From CAZMGV01 sp964621525 [NCBI: uncultured bacterium] (GTDB lineage: Bacteria > JAGRBM01), in assembly GCA_964621525.1 (NCBI GenBank), contig CAZUMS010000031.1, forward strand, positions 1-43,852: a DNA stretch of 43,852 bases, given 5' to 3'. Each line of letters opens with the position of its first letter. Position 1 is the first letter of the stretch. Of this stretch, positions 7,333 to 14,937 are shown in pieces. A program made the position numbers and the translations under genes. The notes under the pieces are model-generated. The model did not search any database. It was not told the origin of the DNA and worked only from the letters and a program-made list of their open reading frames with translations.

Positions 7333-7530
7333 GCGGCCGGATACGACTGTGCCCCTTTGAGGGCCGGCATGATCGCAAAAAACTGCAATATGTTGTAGCC
7401 ATTTTGTAGCCATTGAACCGGAAAACGGTGCATTTCAGTGGAAACCGGTGGAAAACAAAAAGTCCAAAAACCTAAGTAAATCAGACACATTGGGACGTCT
7501 CTGGAAATTTCCGGAAAATGGGCTGGGCGA
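7333..7530. other. Gene-free island end with short direct repeats
   Basis: No gene is visible. GTAGCCATT occurs twice within 25 bp around 7390-7415. It is followed by related CCGGAAAACGGTG and AACCGGTGGAAAA segments. Short repeats beside an attachment site are typical of integrase arm-binding sites, but the assignment is speculative. Confidence 0.35.
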
Positions 7531-7576
7531 TTTCGGGAGCAAGAGGTCGAGGGTTCGAGTCCCTCCAGCCCGACCA
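7531..7576 (+). other. 3' fragment of tRNA-Pro(CGG), probable attR
   Basis: The fragment reads as a tRNA from the anticodon loop onward. Loop TTCGGGA at 7532-7538 has anticodon CGG. Then come stem GCAAG, variable AGGTC, T-stem GAGGG (7549-7553), loop TTCGAGT, CCCTC, acceptor strand CAGCCCG (7566-7572), A and encoded CCA (7574-7576). The 5' half is absent: the sequence just upstream cannot form the anticodon stem, a D arm or a proper acceptor. This is the classic target and product of tyrosine-recombinase integration. Confidence 0.8.
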
Positions 7577-7642
7577 GATCCCCCTCCATCCCCCAGGTCA
7601 TTTCGCTGCCTTGCAGGACCGGCAGGTTCCGGTCTTTCGGGG

Positions 7643-8176
7643 TCACGCCTTGCGGGATTTTGCCTGCCGCCCGGTTTTCACCTCGTCGATCGCCTGCACG
7701 CCCTGGAAAAAGGCCGTCTCGATCTTTCTGAACATGCCGACGAGCGATTTCATCTCCTCGTCGGTCAGCGGCTTCAGGATATAGCGGAACATGTCGATGG
7801 GCGACACCGGTGTCCGGGTGGCGAGGTCGTAGGCCTTTTCGGTCAGCCGGAGCTTCACCTTGCGTCGGTCGTCGTTGGCGACAAGCCGCCGCACGAGGCC
7901 GTTCGCCTCCATCCGGTCGGCGAGACTGCTCACCGTGCTCTGGTTGAGGTGCAGTTCGGCGGCCAGCTCGTTGATGGTGAGCGAGCCTTTTTCCTGGAGG
8001 ATTTTCGTCGCCTGGATCTGGAGCATGGTTGCTCCGTGATCGCGGCCCATCTGTTCCGCCCGGCGCCTGACGTCGGAAACGATCCGGATAATGCCCTCGA
8101 CGAGCATTTCCTCGGCGTCCTGTCGGCTGGCCTGGGCCGGGCTGGAAGAAGATTTGTCTGCGGTCATGGGATCCAT
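7643..8176 (-). CDS. MarR-family transcriptional regulator
   Basis: This 177-residue winged-helix protein has LTINELAAELHLNQSTVSSL (recognition helix) and ANDDRRKVKLRLTEKA (wing) at residues ~65-115. The disordered start is rich in Ser and Asp. It is the last gene of the minus-strand catabolic operon; its ATG shares a base with the upstream stop (TGATG), and AAGG lies five nucleotides before it. MarR proteins usually release DNA on binding a phenolic, acyl-CoA or fatty ligand. The perfect palindrome at 17369-17380 in the operon promoter is its probable operator, giving autoregulation. The ligand is unknown but may be a pathway CoA thioester. Confidence 0.85.
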   Translation of the reverse strand: MDPMTADKSSSSPAQASRQDAEEMLVEGIIRIVSDVRRRAEQMGRDHGATMLQIQATKILQEKGSLTINELAAELHLNQSTVSSLADRMEANGLVRRLVANDDRRKVKLRLTEKAYDLATRTPVSPIDMFRYILKPLTDEEMKSLVGMFRKIETAFFQGVQAIDEVKTGRQAKSRKA

Positions 8177-9216
8177 CAGAGCCTTGGCATTACCTCTTTA
8201 GCATAAAGTTCCATGGAACGCCTGATTTTGTCCGTGGGCAGGGCACCGATATTGAAGCCGCCGATGAAGTAGTTCGCCCCGGCATCCCTGAACGGTTTGA
8301 GCTGCTTCACGACCGAATCGGGTGTGCCGCTCACGAAGGCGCCGAGATCGGGGGACAGGAGGAGCTGGTTGGGATTTCCCATCAGTTCCGGCGGCAGGGT
8401 GACCCGCTTGGTGAGCTGGGCGATGAGCCGCTCGCCGCCAACGAAGAACGCCTGGATGGTTTCCAGAAACGCCCTGTTGCCGGTCTCCTTCGCCTCGGCC
8501 TCGGTCTCGGCCACATAGATCCACTTGAAGAATGGCGCATCGATCTTCGCCGGATCGTGCCCCGCCTTGCGGGATTCCTCGCAGTAATGGTCACGGTCCC
8601 GCTGGTAGGAAGCCACGCTGAAGCCCGCCGTGGGCAGTACGGTGAAGCCCTGTTGTGCCGCCCAGACGAGCTGTTCCGGCGTACCGGTGTTGACCCAGAT
8701 GTCGGGAACGGAGCCGTCCCGGCGTTCGGGCTTCGGAACGACCTGGAGATTGTTCACCTTGTGGTGATTGCCCTCGTAAGTCACCCGGTCTTTCGTCCAG
8801 GCCAGCCGTGCGATCTCGGCGGCCTCGCGCAGGCGCGTGCGGTTCTCCTCCACGTCCACGCCGAGCTGCTCGAACTCGTACTTGCGGTAACCCGCGCCGA
8901 TCGAGAAGGTGAACCGCCCGCCGCTCAGGATGTCGAGCATGGCCGCATCCTCGGCGAGCCGGACGGGGTTGGTCAGTGCCGCCACGATCACGCTCGGAAT
9001 GAGCCTGAGCTTCGTGGTCCGTTGCGTCAGGGCTGCAAGAAAAATCTCGACCCGCGGCATGATCCCGTAGTGGGTCGAGAAGTGATGTTCGGCCGGATGG
9101 GCGCCGGTGAACCCGAGGTCCTCGCCGTAGCAGCACTCGTCGAGCGCCTGCCGGTATAGATCGGTGACCGGTTTTTTCCCGAGCGTCTCGAACAGATAGA
9201 ACATTCCCGTGCGCAT
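8176..9216 (-). CDS. Luciferase-like (LLM class) flavin-dependent oxidoreductase
   Basis: This 346-residue protein is of typical LLM length. It opens MRTGMFYLFETLG and contains AEHHFSTHYGIMPR, RLIPSVIVAALTNPVRLAED, GGRFTFSIGAGYRKYEFEQL and PDIWVNTGTPEQL, all LLM family blocks. The TIM-barrel fold binds FMN or F420. Members oxidise or monooxygenate organic substrates. GGGAGG eight nucleotides upstream fixes the start. It is followed directly by marR and preceded by the aldehyde dehydrogenase. It may introduce or oxidise a functional group at the head of the pathway. The cofactor cannot be told from sequence alone. Confidence 0.85.
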   Translation of the reverse strand: MRTGMFYLFETLGKKPVTDLYRQALDECCYGEDLGFTGAHPAEHHFSTHYGIMPRVEIFLAALTQRTTKLRLIPSVIVAALTNPVRLAEDAAMLDILSGGRFTFSIGAGYRKYEFEQLGVDVEENRTRLREAAEIARLAWTKDRVTYEGNHHKVNNLQVVPKPERRDGSVPDIWVNTGTPEQLVWAAQQGFTVLPTAGFSVASYQRDRDHYCEESRKAGHDPAKIDAPFFKWIYVAETEAEAKETGNRAFLETIQAFFVGGERLIAQLTKRVTLPPELMGNPNQLLLSPDLGAFVSGTPDSVVKQLKPFRDAGANYFIGGFNIGALPTDKIRRSMELYAKEVMPRL

Positions 9217-9242
9217 GGATCGTCCCTCCCTTCGCGGCCCCG

Positions 9243-10715
9243 TCAGGCGAGGTCCACGTAGACGTTTTTCACCTGGGTGTATTCCAGCAGGGCGTCCCGG
9301 CCGCCGTCCCGGCCGTACCCCGACTTCTTGAACCCGCCGAACGGCGCCGCCGCTGGAAGCGAGCCGTAGCTGTTGATCCAGACCGTTCCTGCCTCGACCG
9401 CCTGCGCGGCCCGCAGCGCGGTACCGATGTCGGCGGTCCAGATGCCGGCAGCGAGGCCGAACTGGGTGTCGTTGGCGAGCTGGACGGCCTCGTCGAACTT
9501 CCTGAACTTCGTGATGGCCAGGACCGGGCCGAAGATCTCGTCGCGGACGATCGCCGAGTCCGGCCCCACGTCGGCGAATACCGTCGGGGCGACGTAGTAG
9601 CCGCCTCCGAGGTCGCCGCCCTGCCGCTCGCCGCCGCAGACAAGGCGGGCGCCCTTTTTCCCTTCGGCGAGGTAGTTCTCGACCCGCCGGAGCTGCCGCT
9701 CGGCAGCAAGGGGGCCCATGATCGTCGACTTGCGGAGCGGATCGCCCAGGGCGAGGCCCTTCGAGAATGACGCGATGCCACTCACCACCTGGTCGTAGGC
9801 CGGCTCCTCCACGTAGACGCGCGAACAGGCGGCGCAGGTCTGCCCCGACAGGCCGAAGATGCCGAACGACGTCTGCATGACCGCCTTCGTAATGGCGGCG
9901 TCCTTGAAGATAAGCGACGGCGACTTGCCGCCCAGCTCCATCTGGACCTTCGTGAGGTTCCGGCCGGCCAGCTCCGCCACTTTCGCACCGGTCTCCCGCG
10001 AACCGGTGAAGGAAATCTTGTCGATGCCGGGGTGGGCGGCGAGGTCCGCCCCCGTACGGCCGTCGCCCGTGACGACGTTGACCGTTCCGGCGGGGATCCC
10101 GGCCGGGATCACGCACTTCTCGACCCACCGGAGGATGGCGAGGGAGGCCAGCTCGCTCGGCTTCAGGACCACCGTGTTGCCGGTGGCGAGCGCCGGGCCC
10201 AGTTTGCTTCCCACGAACAGGAGCGGCGTGTTCCAGGGGATGATGACGCCGATGACGCCGAGCGGTTCGCGGACCGTGTAGTCGAGGGCCCCCGGCACGG
10301 GGATCACCTCGCCGTAGAGCTTGTCCATCCACCCGGAGAAATATTCGAGGTTCTTCTGGAGCGAGACCGCCCCGAGCCGGGAAGTGATCTGGACGGGGGC
10401 GCCCATTTCGAGGGTGAGCAGCGTATTGAGTTCCCCGGCGTGCTCCTCGGTGAGCGCCGCCAGTTTCAGGAGCGCCTCGCGCCGCTTGCCGGGCGAGAGC
10501 TTGCGCCACGGTCCCTGATAGGCCGCACGGGCCGATTTCACGGCATCGTCGATGTCCTGGACGCTTCCCTGACCGATGGAGCCAAAGGCCTGTCCCGTGG
10601 CCGGATCGGTCACCGGGAGCGACGAGGCGGCGCTGCGCCATTCGCCGTTGATGTAGAGACGCCCCGGTTCGGATGCCCGGACGTCAGATGCTGCTTTCGA
10701 ATGGTCGATGGCCAT
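9243..10715 (-). CDS. NAD(P)-dependent aldehyde dehydrogenase
   Basis: This 490-residue protein has family hallmarks PWNTPLLF and GNTVVLKPSE, FTGSRETGAKVAE, the general base in MELGGKSPSLIF and the catalytic cysteine in GQTCAACSRVYVEE. EIFGPVLAITKF and PFGGFKKSGYGRDGG complete it. It oxidises an aldehyde to the acid using NAD(P)+. It sits between a zinc alcohol dehydrogenase (12-bp gap) and the LLM gene (26 bp), so it likely turns the alcohol dehydrogenase product into the acid used by the operon's CoA ligase. AGGAAGG before the ATG supports the start. Confidence 0.92.
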   Translation of the reverse strand: MAIDHSKAASDVRASEPGRLYINGEWRSAASSLPVTDPATGQAFGSIGQGSVQDIDDAVKSARAAYQGPWRKLSPGKRREALLKLAALTEEHAGELNTLLTLEMGAPVQITSRLGAVSLQKNLEYFSGWMDKLYGEVIPVPGALDYTVREPLGVIGVIIPWNTPLLFVGSKLGPALATGNTVVLKPSELASLAILRWVEKCVIPAGIPAGTVNVVTGDGRTGADLAAHPGIDKISFTGSRETGAKVAELAGRNLTKVQMELGGKSPSLIFKDAAITKAVMQTSFGIFGLSGQTCAACSRVYVEEPAYDQVVSGIASFSKGLALGDPLRKSTIMGPLAAERQLRRVENYLAEGKKGARLVCGGERQGGDLGGGYYVAPTVFADVGPDSAIVRDEIFGPVLAITKFRKFDEAVQLANDTQFGLAAGIWTADIGTALRAAQAVEAGTVWINSYGSLPAAAPFGGFKKSGYGRDGGRDALLEYTQVKNVYVDLA

Positions 10716-10727
10716 GGACTGCCTTCC

Positions 10728-11852
10728 TCACGCCGCCAGCCGGATAGCGGCCCGGGTGATGTCCTTGCGGGATTTTCCGAACGATTCGGCGTCGTTGAAC
10801 GCCTCGTTGATCTTTTCGAGCGGATAGTGCGCCGGAACGCTGGCGAACGGGTACTTCGCCCGTGCGCGGGCCAGGAAATCGAGCGCCTTCTTGAGCACCA
10901 TCGGCGGGTAGAGTGACCGGCCGAGGATCGAACGGTTTCCGCCGACGAGGATCGACGGATCCTCCTTGTAGGTGGCGCGCCCGGTGACGTTGCCGAGCGT
11001 GAGATACCGGCCGAGCCGTCCCATCATCCGGACTCCTTCGGGCATGACGTCGGGGATTCCGACCACCTCGACGACGAGGTCGGCGCCCCAGCCCTCGGTG
11101 AGTTTTTTCACCTGCGCCACGCGCGTCTGGCCGTCCGGGAACTGGCGGATATCGATCAGCTCGTCGGCGCCCATCGCCTTCGCGAGCGAGAGCCGGCTGT
11201 CGATGCCGTCGATGACGATCACCTTCGAGGCGCCCATCTCGCGGGCGACGGCCGTGGCATACAGGCCGAGCCCGCCCGCACCCTGGATCACGACCGTTTC
11301 GCCGAACCTGAGGTTCGCCTCGAGCAGTCCCTGGATCACCTGGCTCAGGGCGCAGTTGACGCCGGCCACCTCGTCATCCGAGAGGATGTCCGGCACCTTC
11401 AGGACGTGCTGCTTGGGCGAGACGAGATAGTAATCGGCGTAGCCTCCCACGAAGGCGTTCTGCTTTGAGATTGGCATGAAGACCGTGCCGAGGGACGTCT
11501 CGCAGGCGTGGGGCTCGAGATCGAGGCACGCGAGGCAGTGGCCGCACGGCTTGTAGTAGGTGAAGACGACCCGGTCGCCCTCGGAGAGCGGTTTCCCGAG
11601 CGAATCCCGGCTGCGGCCCTTGCCCAGCCGGTGAATCCGGCCGGTCATCTCGTGCCCCAGCACCATGTCCATCTTGAACTGCGTCCCGAGCGGCGTGTCG
11701 CCGCGCCAGATGTGGAGGTCCGAACCGCAGATGTTCGTGACGAGAAGCCTCACGAGCAGCTCGCCGTCCTTCGGTTCCGGCGTCTCGTATTCGCGAATCT
11801 CAAACGGCTTGCCGGTTTCCCGGAAGACCGCCACTCGTCCCTTGTCAGGCAT
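10728..11852 (-). CDS. Zinc-binding alcohol dehydrogenase (MDR superfamily)
   Basis: This 374-residue protein has NICGSDLHIWRGD (catalytic zinc Cys), LGHEMTGRI (His/Glu), the structural-zinc cluster CGHCLACLDLEPHAC and the Rossmann motif GAGGLGLYATA. Family members oxidise primary or secondary alcohols with NAD(P)+. AGGAG lies nine nucleotides before the ATG at 11852; an upstream GTG at 11858 is too close to it. It lies between an acyl-CoA dehydrogenase and the aldehyde dehydrogenase, which suggests an alcohol-to-aldehyde step feeding the acid branch. Confidence 0.9.
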   Translation of the reverse strand: MPDKGRVAVFRETGKPFEIREYETPEPKDGELLVRLLVTNICGSDLHIWRGDTPLGTQFKMDMVLGHEMTGRIHRLGKGRSRDSLGKPLSEGDRVVFTYYKPCGHCLACLDLEPHACETSLGTVFMPISKQNAFVGGYADYYLVSPKQHVLKVPDILSDDEVAGVNCALSQVIQGLLEANLRFGETVVIQGAGGLGLYATAVAREMGASKVIVIDGIDSRLSLAKAMGADELIDIRQFPDGQTRVAQVKKLTEGWGADLVVEVVGIPDVMPEGVRMMGRLGRYLTLGNVTGRATYKEDPSILVGGNRSILGRSLYPPMVLKKALDFLARARAKYPFASVPAHYPLEKINEAFNDAESFGKSRKDITRAAIRLAA

Positions 11853-11870
11853 GTTCACTCGCTCCTTTGT

Positions 11871-13121
11871 TCATTCCCCGCCGTCGGACACGCGGGAGTT
11901 CCCGGAGCCATCCGAGGTCCCCGGATATCCGATGAGCCGGCGGGCGATGACGATTCTCTGGATCTGCTGGGTGCCCTCGACGATATCGAGCACCTTCACG
12001 TCGCGGAACAGCTTGTCGAGGTAGTAATCCTGCGAGATTCCGGCGTCGCCGAGGATGTCGAGGCCCATGGAGGCCGCCTCGAGCGCGACCGGCGGCGCGT
12101 AGGCCTTGGCATAGGATGCCTCGAGGGTGTTTGGCTTCCGGTGGTCCGCGAGCCAGGCGGCGTGCCAGCAGAGCAGCCGGGCATGGTCGATCTTCATCCG
12201 CATCCGGGCGAGCCGGTCGAGGATCCGCCCATAGCGAGGGACCGGGCGGCTCATGTCGTAGTTTTCGGCCACGAATCTCTGCGTATAGTCCCATGCCGCG
12301 CGGGCGATTCCGACCGCCATGACGGCGACAATGGGACGGGTGGAATCGAACGACTTCATGGCGCCCTGGAATCCGGCCCGGCCCTCATAGTGGGCTTCTC
12401 CGCCCAGCAGGTTCGCCACCGGCACACGGCAGTTTTCGAGGACGAAACTGCACGTCTCGTACGCCCGGAGGCCGATCTTCTTTTCGACCCGCGTGATCGT
12501 GAAGCCCGGCGTTCCGCGCTCGACGACGAACGCCCGGTGGGCCGAGCGGCCTTTCGAGGGATCGACGGTGGCGAACACGACCGTCCATTCGGCGCGGGCG
12601 GAGTTCGAGATGAACGTTTTGGCACCGTTCAGGACGTAGTGATCGCCGTCTCTCACGGCGCGGGTCCTGATTCCCGCCACGTCGGAACCGGCGCCTGGTT
12701 CCGTCATGCCGAAGGCGGCCCAGCGCGGCCGGTCCTTGAGCCGGAAAGGCCCCAGGAACCGTTCCTTCTGTTCCGGCGTTCCCATGTGGGTGACCGGTGC
12801 GCCGCCGAGGCCGGGGCCGGGGAGCGCCACGGCGGATCCCCGGTCCCAGTAGGACGCCTCCTCCGCGAAGATCACGCCCCGCCGGGCTGCGGACGACGGA
12901 CGGTCCGGATCCTTCGCCTTCGCGTCGCCGTCGGAATCGTCCGACAGGGCCCGGCCACCGAGCCCCATTTCCATCACTTTCCTGAAGAATTCGTGGTCGG
13001 GCGGAATCGGCCTCTCGAGCCGGTCTGCCTCGATTCCGAGCGGGCGGAGGTATTTCTCCCCCAGCCACTTCAGCATGGTGAGCTGCGCGCGGGCTGCCTG
13101 GTCCAGCGACAGGTCGATCAT
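11871..13121 (-). CDS. Acyl-CoA dehydrogenase with intact catalytic Glu
   Basis: This 416-residue protein contains ALPGPGLGGAPVTHMGTPEQ, the FAD/substrate motif GMTEPGAGSDVAGI and the C-terminal catalytic motif DIVEGTQQIQRIVIARR, whose Glu is the expected base. It starts at MIDLSLDQAAR; a longer open frame upstream lies inside the preceding gene. Four bases overlap that gene (ATGA), which encodes a shortened dehydrogenase-like protein, so the two may form a heteromer as steroid-side-chain FadE pairs do. It resembles the plus-strand protein at 19263-20468, suggesting duplication within the locus. Confidence 0.92.
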   Translation of the reverse strand: MIDLSLDQAARAQLTMLKWLGEKYLRPLGIEADRLERPIPPDHEFFRKVMEMGLGGRALSDDSDGDAKAKDPDRPSSAARRGVIFAEEASYWDRGSAVALPGPGLGGAPVTHMGTPEQKERFLGPFRLKDRPRWAAFGMTEPGAGSDVAGIRTRAVRDGDHYVLNGAKTFISNSARAEWTVVFATVDPSKGRSAHRAFVVERGTPGFTITRVEKKIGLRAYETCSFVLENCRVPVANLLGGEAHYEGRAGFQGAMKSFDSTRPIVAVMAVGIARAAWDYTQRFVAENYDMSRPVPRYGRILDRLARMRMKIDHARLLCWHAAWLADHRKPNTLEASYAKAYAPPVALEAASMGLDILGDAGISQDYYLDKLFRDVKVLDIVEGTQQIQRIVIARRLIGYPGTSDGSGNSRVSDGGE

Positions 13122-14143
13122 CGCGCAGCGCCTCCGGAAATCCGGGGGAATCCGATCTCGCTGCTCAGGGAAAGCGAAAGCGGACCGGCGTCCATCAGGG
13201 CGTGGTCCATGCCGCCGCCGAGGAGGGAAAGCGCCCTTGCCTCGCGGAAGAATTTCTCCACGAGATGGTCCTTCATGTATCCGTGGCCGCCCAGAAGCTG
13301 AACCGCCTGGTTGGTCACGAACAGTCCGCACTCGGCCGCTTCGAGGAATGCGGCGGCGCAGTCGAACGTGGGGTCCTCCCCCTCGTCCGTCCGCCAGCCA
13401 GCCTTCCAGAGCGCCAGCCGTGCGGCTTCGGTCCGGGCGGCCATTTCCGCGACGATGAAGGCGACGCCCTGATGGTGCGAGAGGGGCTTTCCGAACGCCC
13501 GCCGCTCCTGGACATACGTGGCGGCATAGTCGAGGGCGGCTCGTGAGCAGCCGCAGAGCAATGCCGACAGGTAGAGTCTCAGCCGGTTCAGGATTCCGGC
13601 GGCGGGGATTTCGTTCTCGATACGGGAACCGTCGAACGTGAGTTTCCAGCAGGGCGCGGCGTGCAGGGCGCCGGGCTCGGCGGCCGTGGCGGAGATGTTT
13701 CCGGTGACCGTTAGCGCGGCACCTTCGCGGATGACGATGACCGGGACGTGGGTCTCCGCGAAGACGATCGGCCAGTTACCGGCGAGTGTCCGGCCGTCCC
13801 GCTTCAGGCGGCAGTCCGTGTCGACGATGACCGGGATGGAGCTTCCGTCCGGTCCCGCCATCATCGACGGGAGTTCCAGCGCGAACGCGGCCCCCGTATC
13901 GCCGAAGGCCAGTTCATCGAGAACTACGGCTTTCACGAGCGAGCCGAGTCCGATGCCGCCGTTCGCTTCGGGCCGGTCGATGAGGATGAAGCCGGCCTCG
14001 GCGTATTTCGCCCGGACGGCAGCGGAAATCCGGCGGGTTTTCTCGTGTTCCCGGGCCAGGGGCTTGAGCTGTTCGCGGGAGAAGGTTTTCGCCGTCTCCC
14101 GGATCATCTCCGCCTCGGGGGTCAGTGAAAAGTGGAACATCAT
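13118..14143 (-). CDS. Shortened acyl-CoA dehydrogenase-like protein, possible non-catalytic partner
   Basis: At 341 residues it is shorter than the usual ~380-400. The N-terminal helical domain (FSREQLKPLAREHEK) and C-terminal blocks (YVQERRAFGKPLSHHQG, LLGGHGYMKDHLVEKFFREA) are clear. The TEPxAGSD flavin motif is not found in the middle domain. The usual EGT-x-x-IQ catalytic segment is replaced by LLGGGMDHALMD. It overlaps the intact dehydrogenase by 4 bp and the enoyl-CoA hydratase by 4 bp. Heteromeric alpha2beta2 dehydrogenases are known in sterol degradation; a structural or flavin-sharing role here is inference. Confidence 0.8.
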   Translation of the reverse strand: MMFHFSLTPEAEMIRETAKTFSREQLKPLAREHEKTRRISAAVRAKYAEAGFILIDRPEANGGIGLGSLVKAVVLDELAFGDTGAAFALELPSMMAGPDGSSIPVIVDTDCRLKRDGRTLAGNWPIVFAETHVPVIVIREGAALTVTGNISATAAEPGALHAAPCWKLTFDGSRIENEIPAAGILNRLRLYLSALLCGCSRAALDYAATYVQERRAFGKPLSHHQGVAFIVAEMAARTEAARLALWKAGWRTDEGEDPTFDCAAAFLEAAECGLFVTNQAVQLLGGHGYMKDHLVEKFFREARALSLLGGGMDHALMDAGPLSLSLSSEIGFPRISGGAAR

Positions 14144-14937
14144 TTCCCCTTGAATACCGGATCGCGCTTCTGCATGAGCGCCATGACGCCTTCGCGGGCG
14201 TCTTCCATCTGGCTGCAGAGCGCCTGGGCGAAGGCTTCCGTTTCGAGCTGGGATTTCGGATCAAAGCCGAGACCATTGTAGAGGGACCGCTTGGTCATCC
14301 GGACGGCGTAGGGCGCGCAGGCGGCGATCTCGGCGGCCAGTTTCTCCGCCGCGGGGAGAACCTCGTTCGCTTCCACCGCCTGCCCGACGAGCCCTATTTT
14401 CTCGGCCTCTTCGCCCGTGACGGTGCGGCCGGTAAACAGCAGTTCCGCCGCTTTCGGAACCCCGACCAGCCGGGGCAGCACATAGGAAATCGCCATGCCG
14501 GGGTGGAGTCCGAGGCGCACGAAGTTGGCGGCGAGTTTCGCCGTACGGCTCGCGATGCGCAGGTCGCAGGCAAGGGCGAGGCCAAGGCCCCCGCCGATGG
14601 CGTGACCGTTCACGGCCGCGATGACCGGGATATCGAGGTCGAGGAGCGACAGGAACGACCCGTAGATCAGCCTGGCAGACTCCTTCGTGCCCGCCTGTCC
14701 GGCGAAACCGGAGCGGGTGAGCAGCTGCTGGGTCGTGTTGAAGTCGGCGCCCGAGCAGAAGCAGCTCCCGCTTCCGGTCACGATCAGTACCCGGATCTGG
14801 GAATTCTGACGGAGCTCTTCGGTCTTCGCCTTGAAGGCGTCGAGCAGTTCCACCGTCATGGCGTTCCGGTTGTCCGGCCGGTTCAGGGCCAGCGTCGCCA
14901 CATGATCCCGGATGCTGAGCAGTACCGCATCGCTCAT
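14140..14937 (-). CDS. Enoyl-CoA hydratase/isomerase (crotonase) family protein
   Basis: This 265-residue crotonase-fold protein has SGADFNTTQQ (oxyanion region), NGHAIGGGLGLALACDLRIAS and LGLHPGMAISYVLPRLVG. Aligned with rat mitochondrial hydratase, the first catalytic Glu (PEI block) is Phe. The second Glu is present in KAAELLFTG. A hydratase with one Glu missing may instead isomerise, cleave or hydrolyse CoA thioesters. Start and stop both overlap neighbours by 4 bp. AAGGAG six nucleotides upstream supports the start. Confidence 0.85.
   Translation of the reverse strand: MSDAVLLSIRDHVATLALNRPDNRNAMTVELLDAFKAKTEELRQNSQIRVLIVTGSGSCFCSGADFNTTQQLLTRSGFAGQAGTKESARLIYGSFLSLLDLDIPVIAAVNGHAIGGGLGLALACDLRIASRTAKLAANFVRLGLHPGMAISYVLPRLVGVPKAAELLFTGRTVTGEEAEKIGLVGQAVEANEVLPAAEKLAAEIAACAPYAVRMTKRSLYNGLGFDPKSQLETEAFAQALCSQMEDAREGVMALMQKRDPVFKGK

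Larger units (their letters stand above)
1..7576. mobile_element. Right part of a tRNA-Pro-integrated genomic island
   Basis: The segment left of the tRNA-Pro 3' fragment holds only accessory genes: RHS toxin modules, immunity genes and a toxin-antitoxin pair. Several immunity genes look more AT-rich than the catabolic genes to the right. The tRNA fragment keeps the 3' half of the gene in plus orientation and lacks the 5' half. This is the pattern left at the distal end when a tyrosine recombinase inserts at a tRNA 3' end, so the element lies to the left. No integrase and no intact tRNA-Pro are in the window, so the island's size and type are unknown. Confidence 0.5.

Noticed and set aside
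7519-7576. An intact tRNA gene
   Set aside because: TGGGCTG at 7519 could pair with the acceptor strand, but only ~23 nt separate it from the T-stem: no room for the D arm, and the anticodon stem 5' strand is missing.
7209-7646. A 145-codon minus-strand frame with a GLEPSTS motif
   Set aside because: This peptide is the well-known spurious translation of the antisense of a tRNA 3' end, here the tRNA-Pro fragment.
9217-10641. An in-frame N-terminal extension of the LLM oxidoreductase through the aldehyde dehydrogenase region
   Set aside because: The extension is out of frame with the real aldehyde dehydrogenase and is Arg/Gly-rich; a good ribosome site and typical LLM start lie at 9216.
11508-13301. 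A ~597-codon plus-strand frame
   Set aside because: It is antisense to the alcohol dehydrogenase and acyl-CoA dehydrogenase genes and lacks any recognisable domain.
13122-13331. A 70-codon N-terminal extension of the acyl-CoA dehydrogenase
   Set aside because: It lies inside the preceding overlapping gene and is Arg/Pro-rich; the family start MIDLSL at 13121 fits with a 4-bp overlap.
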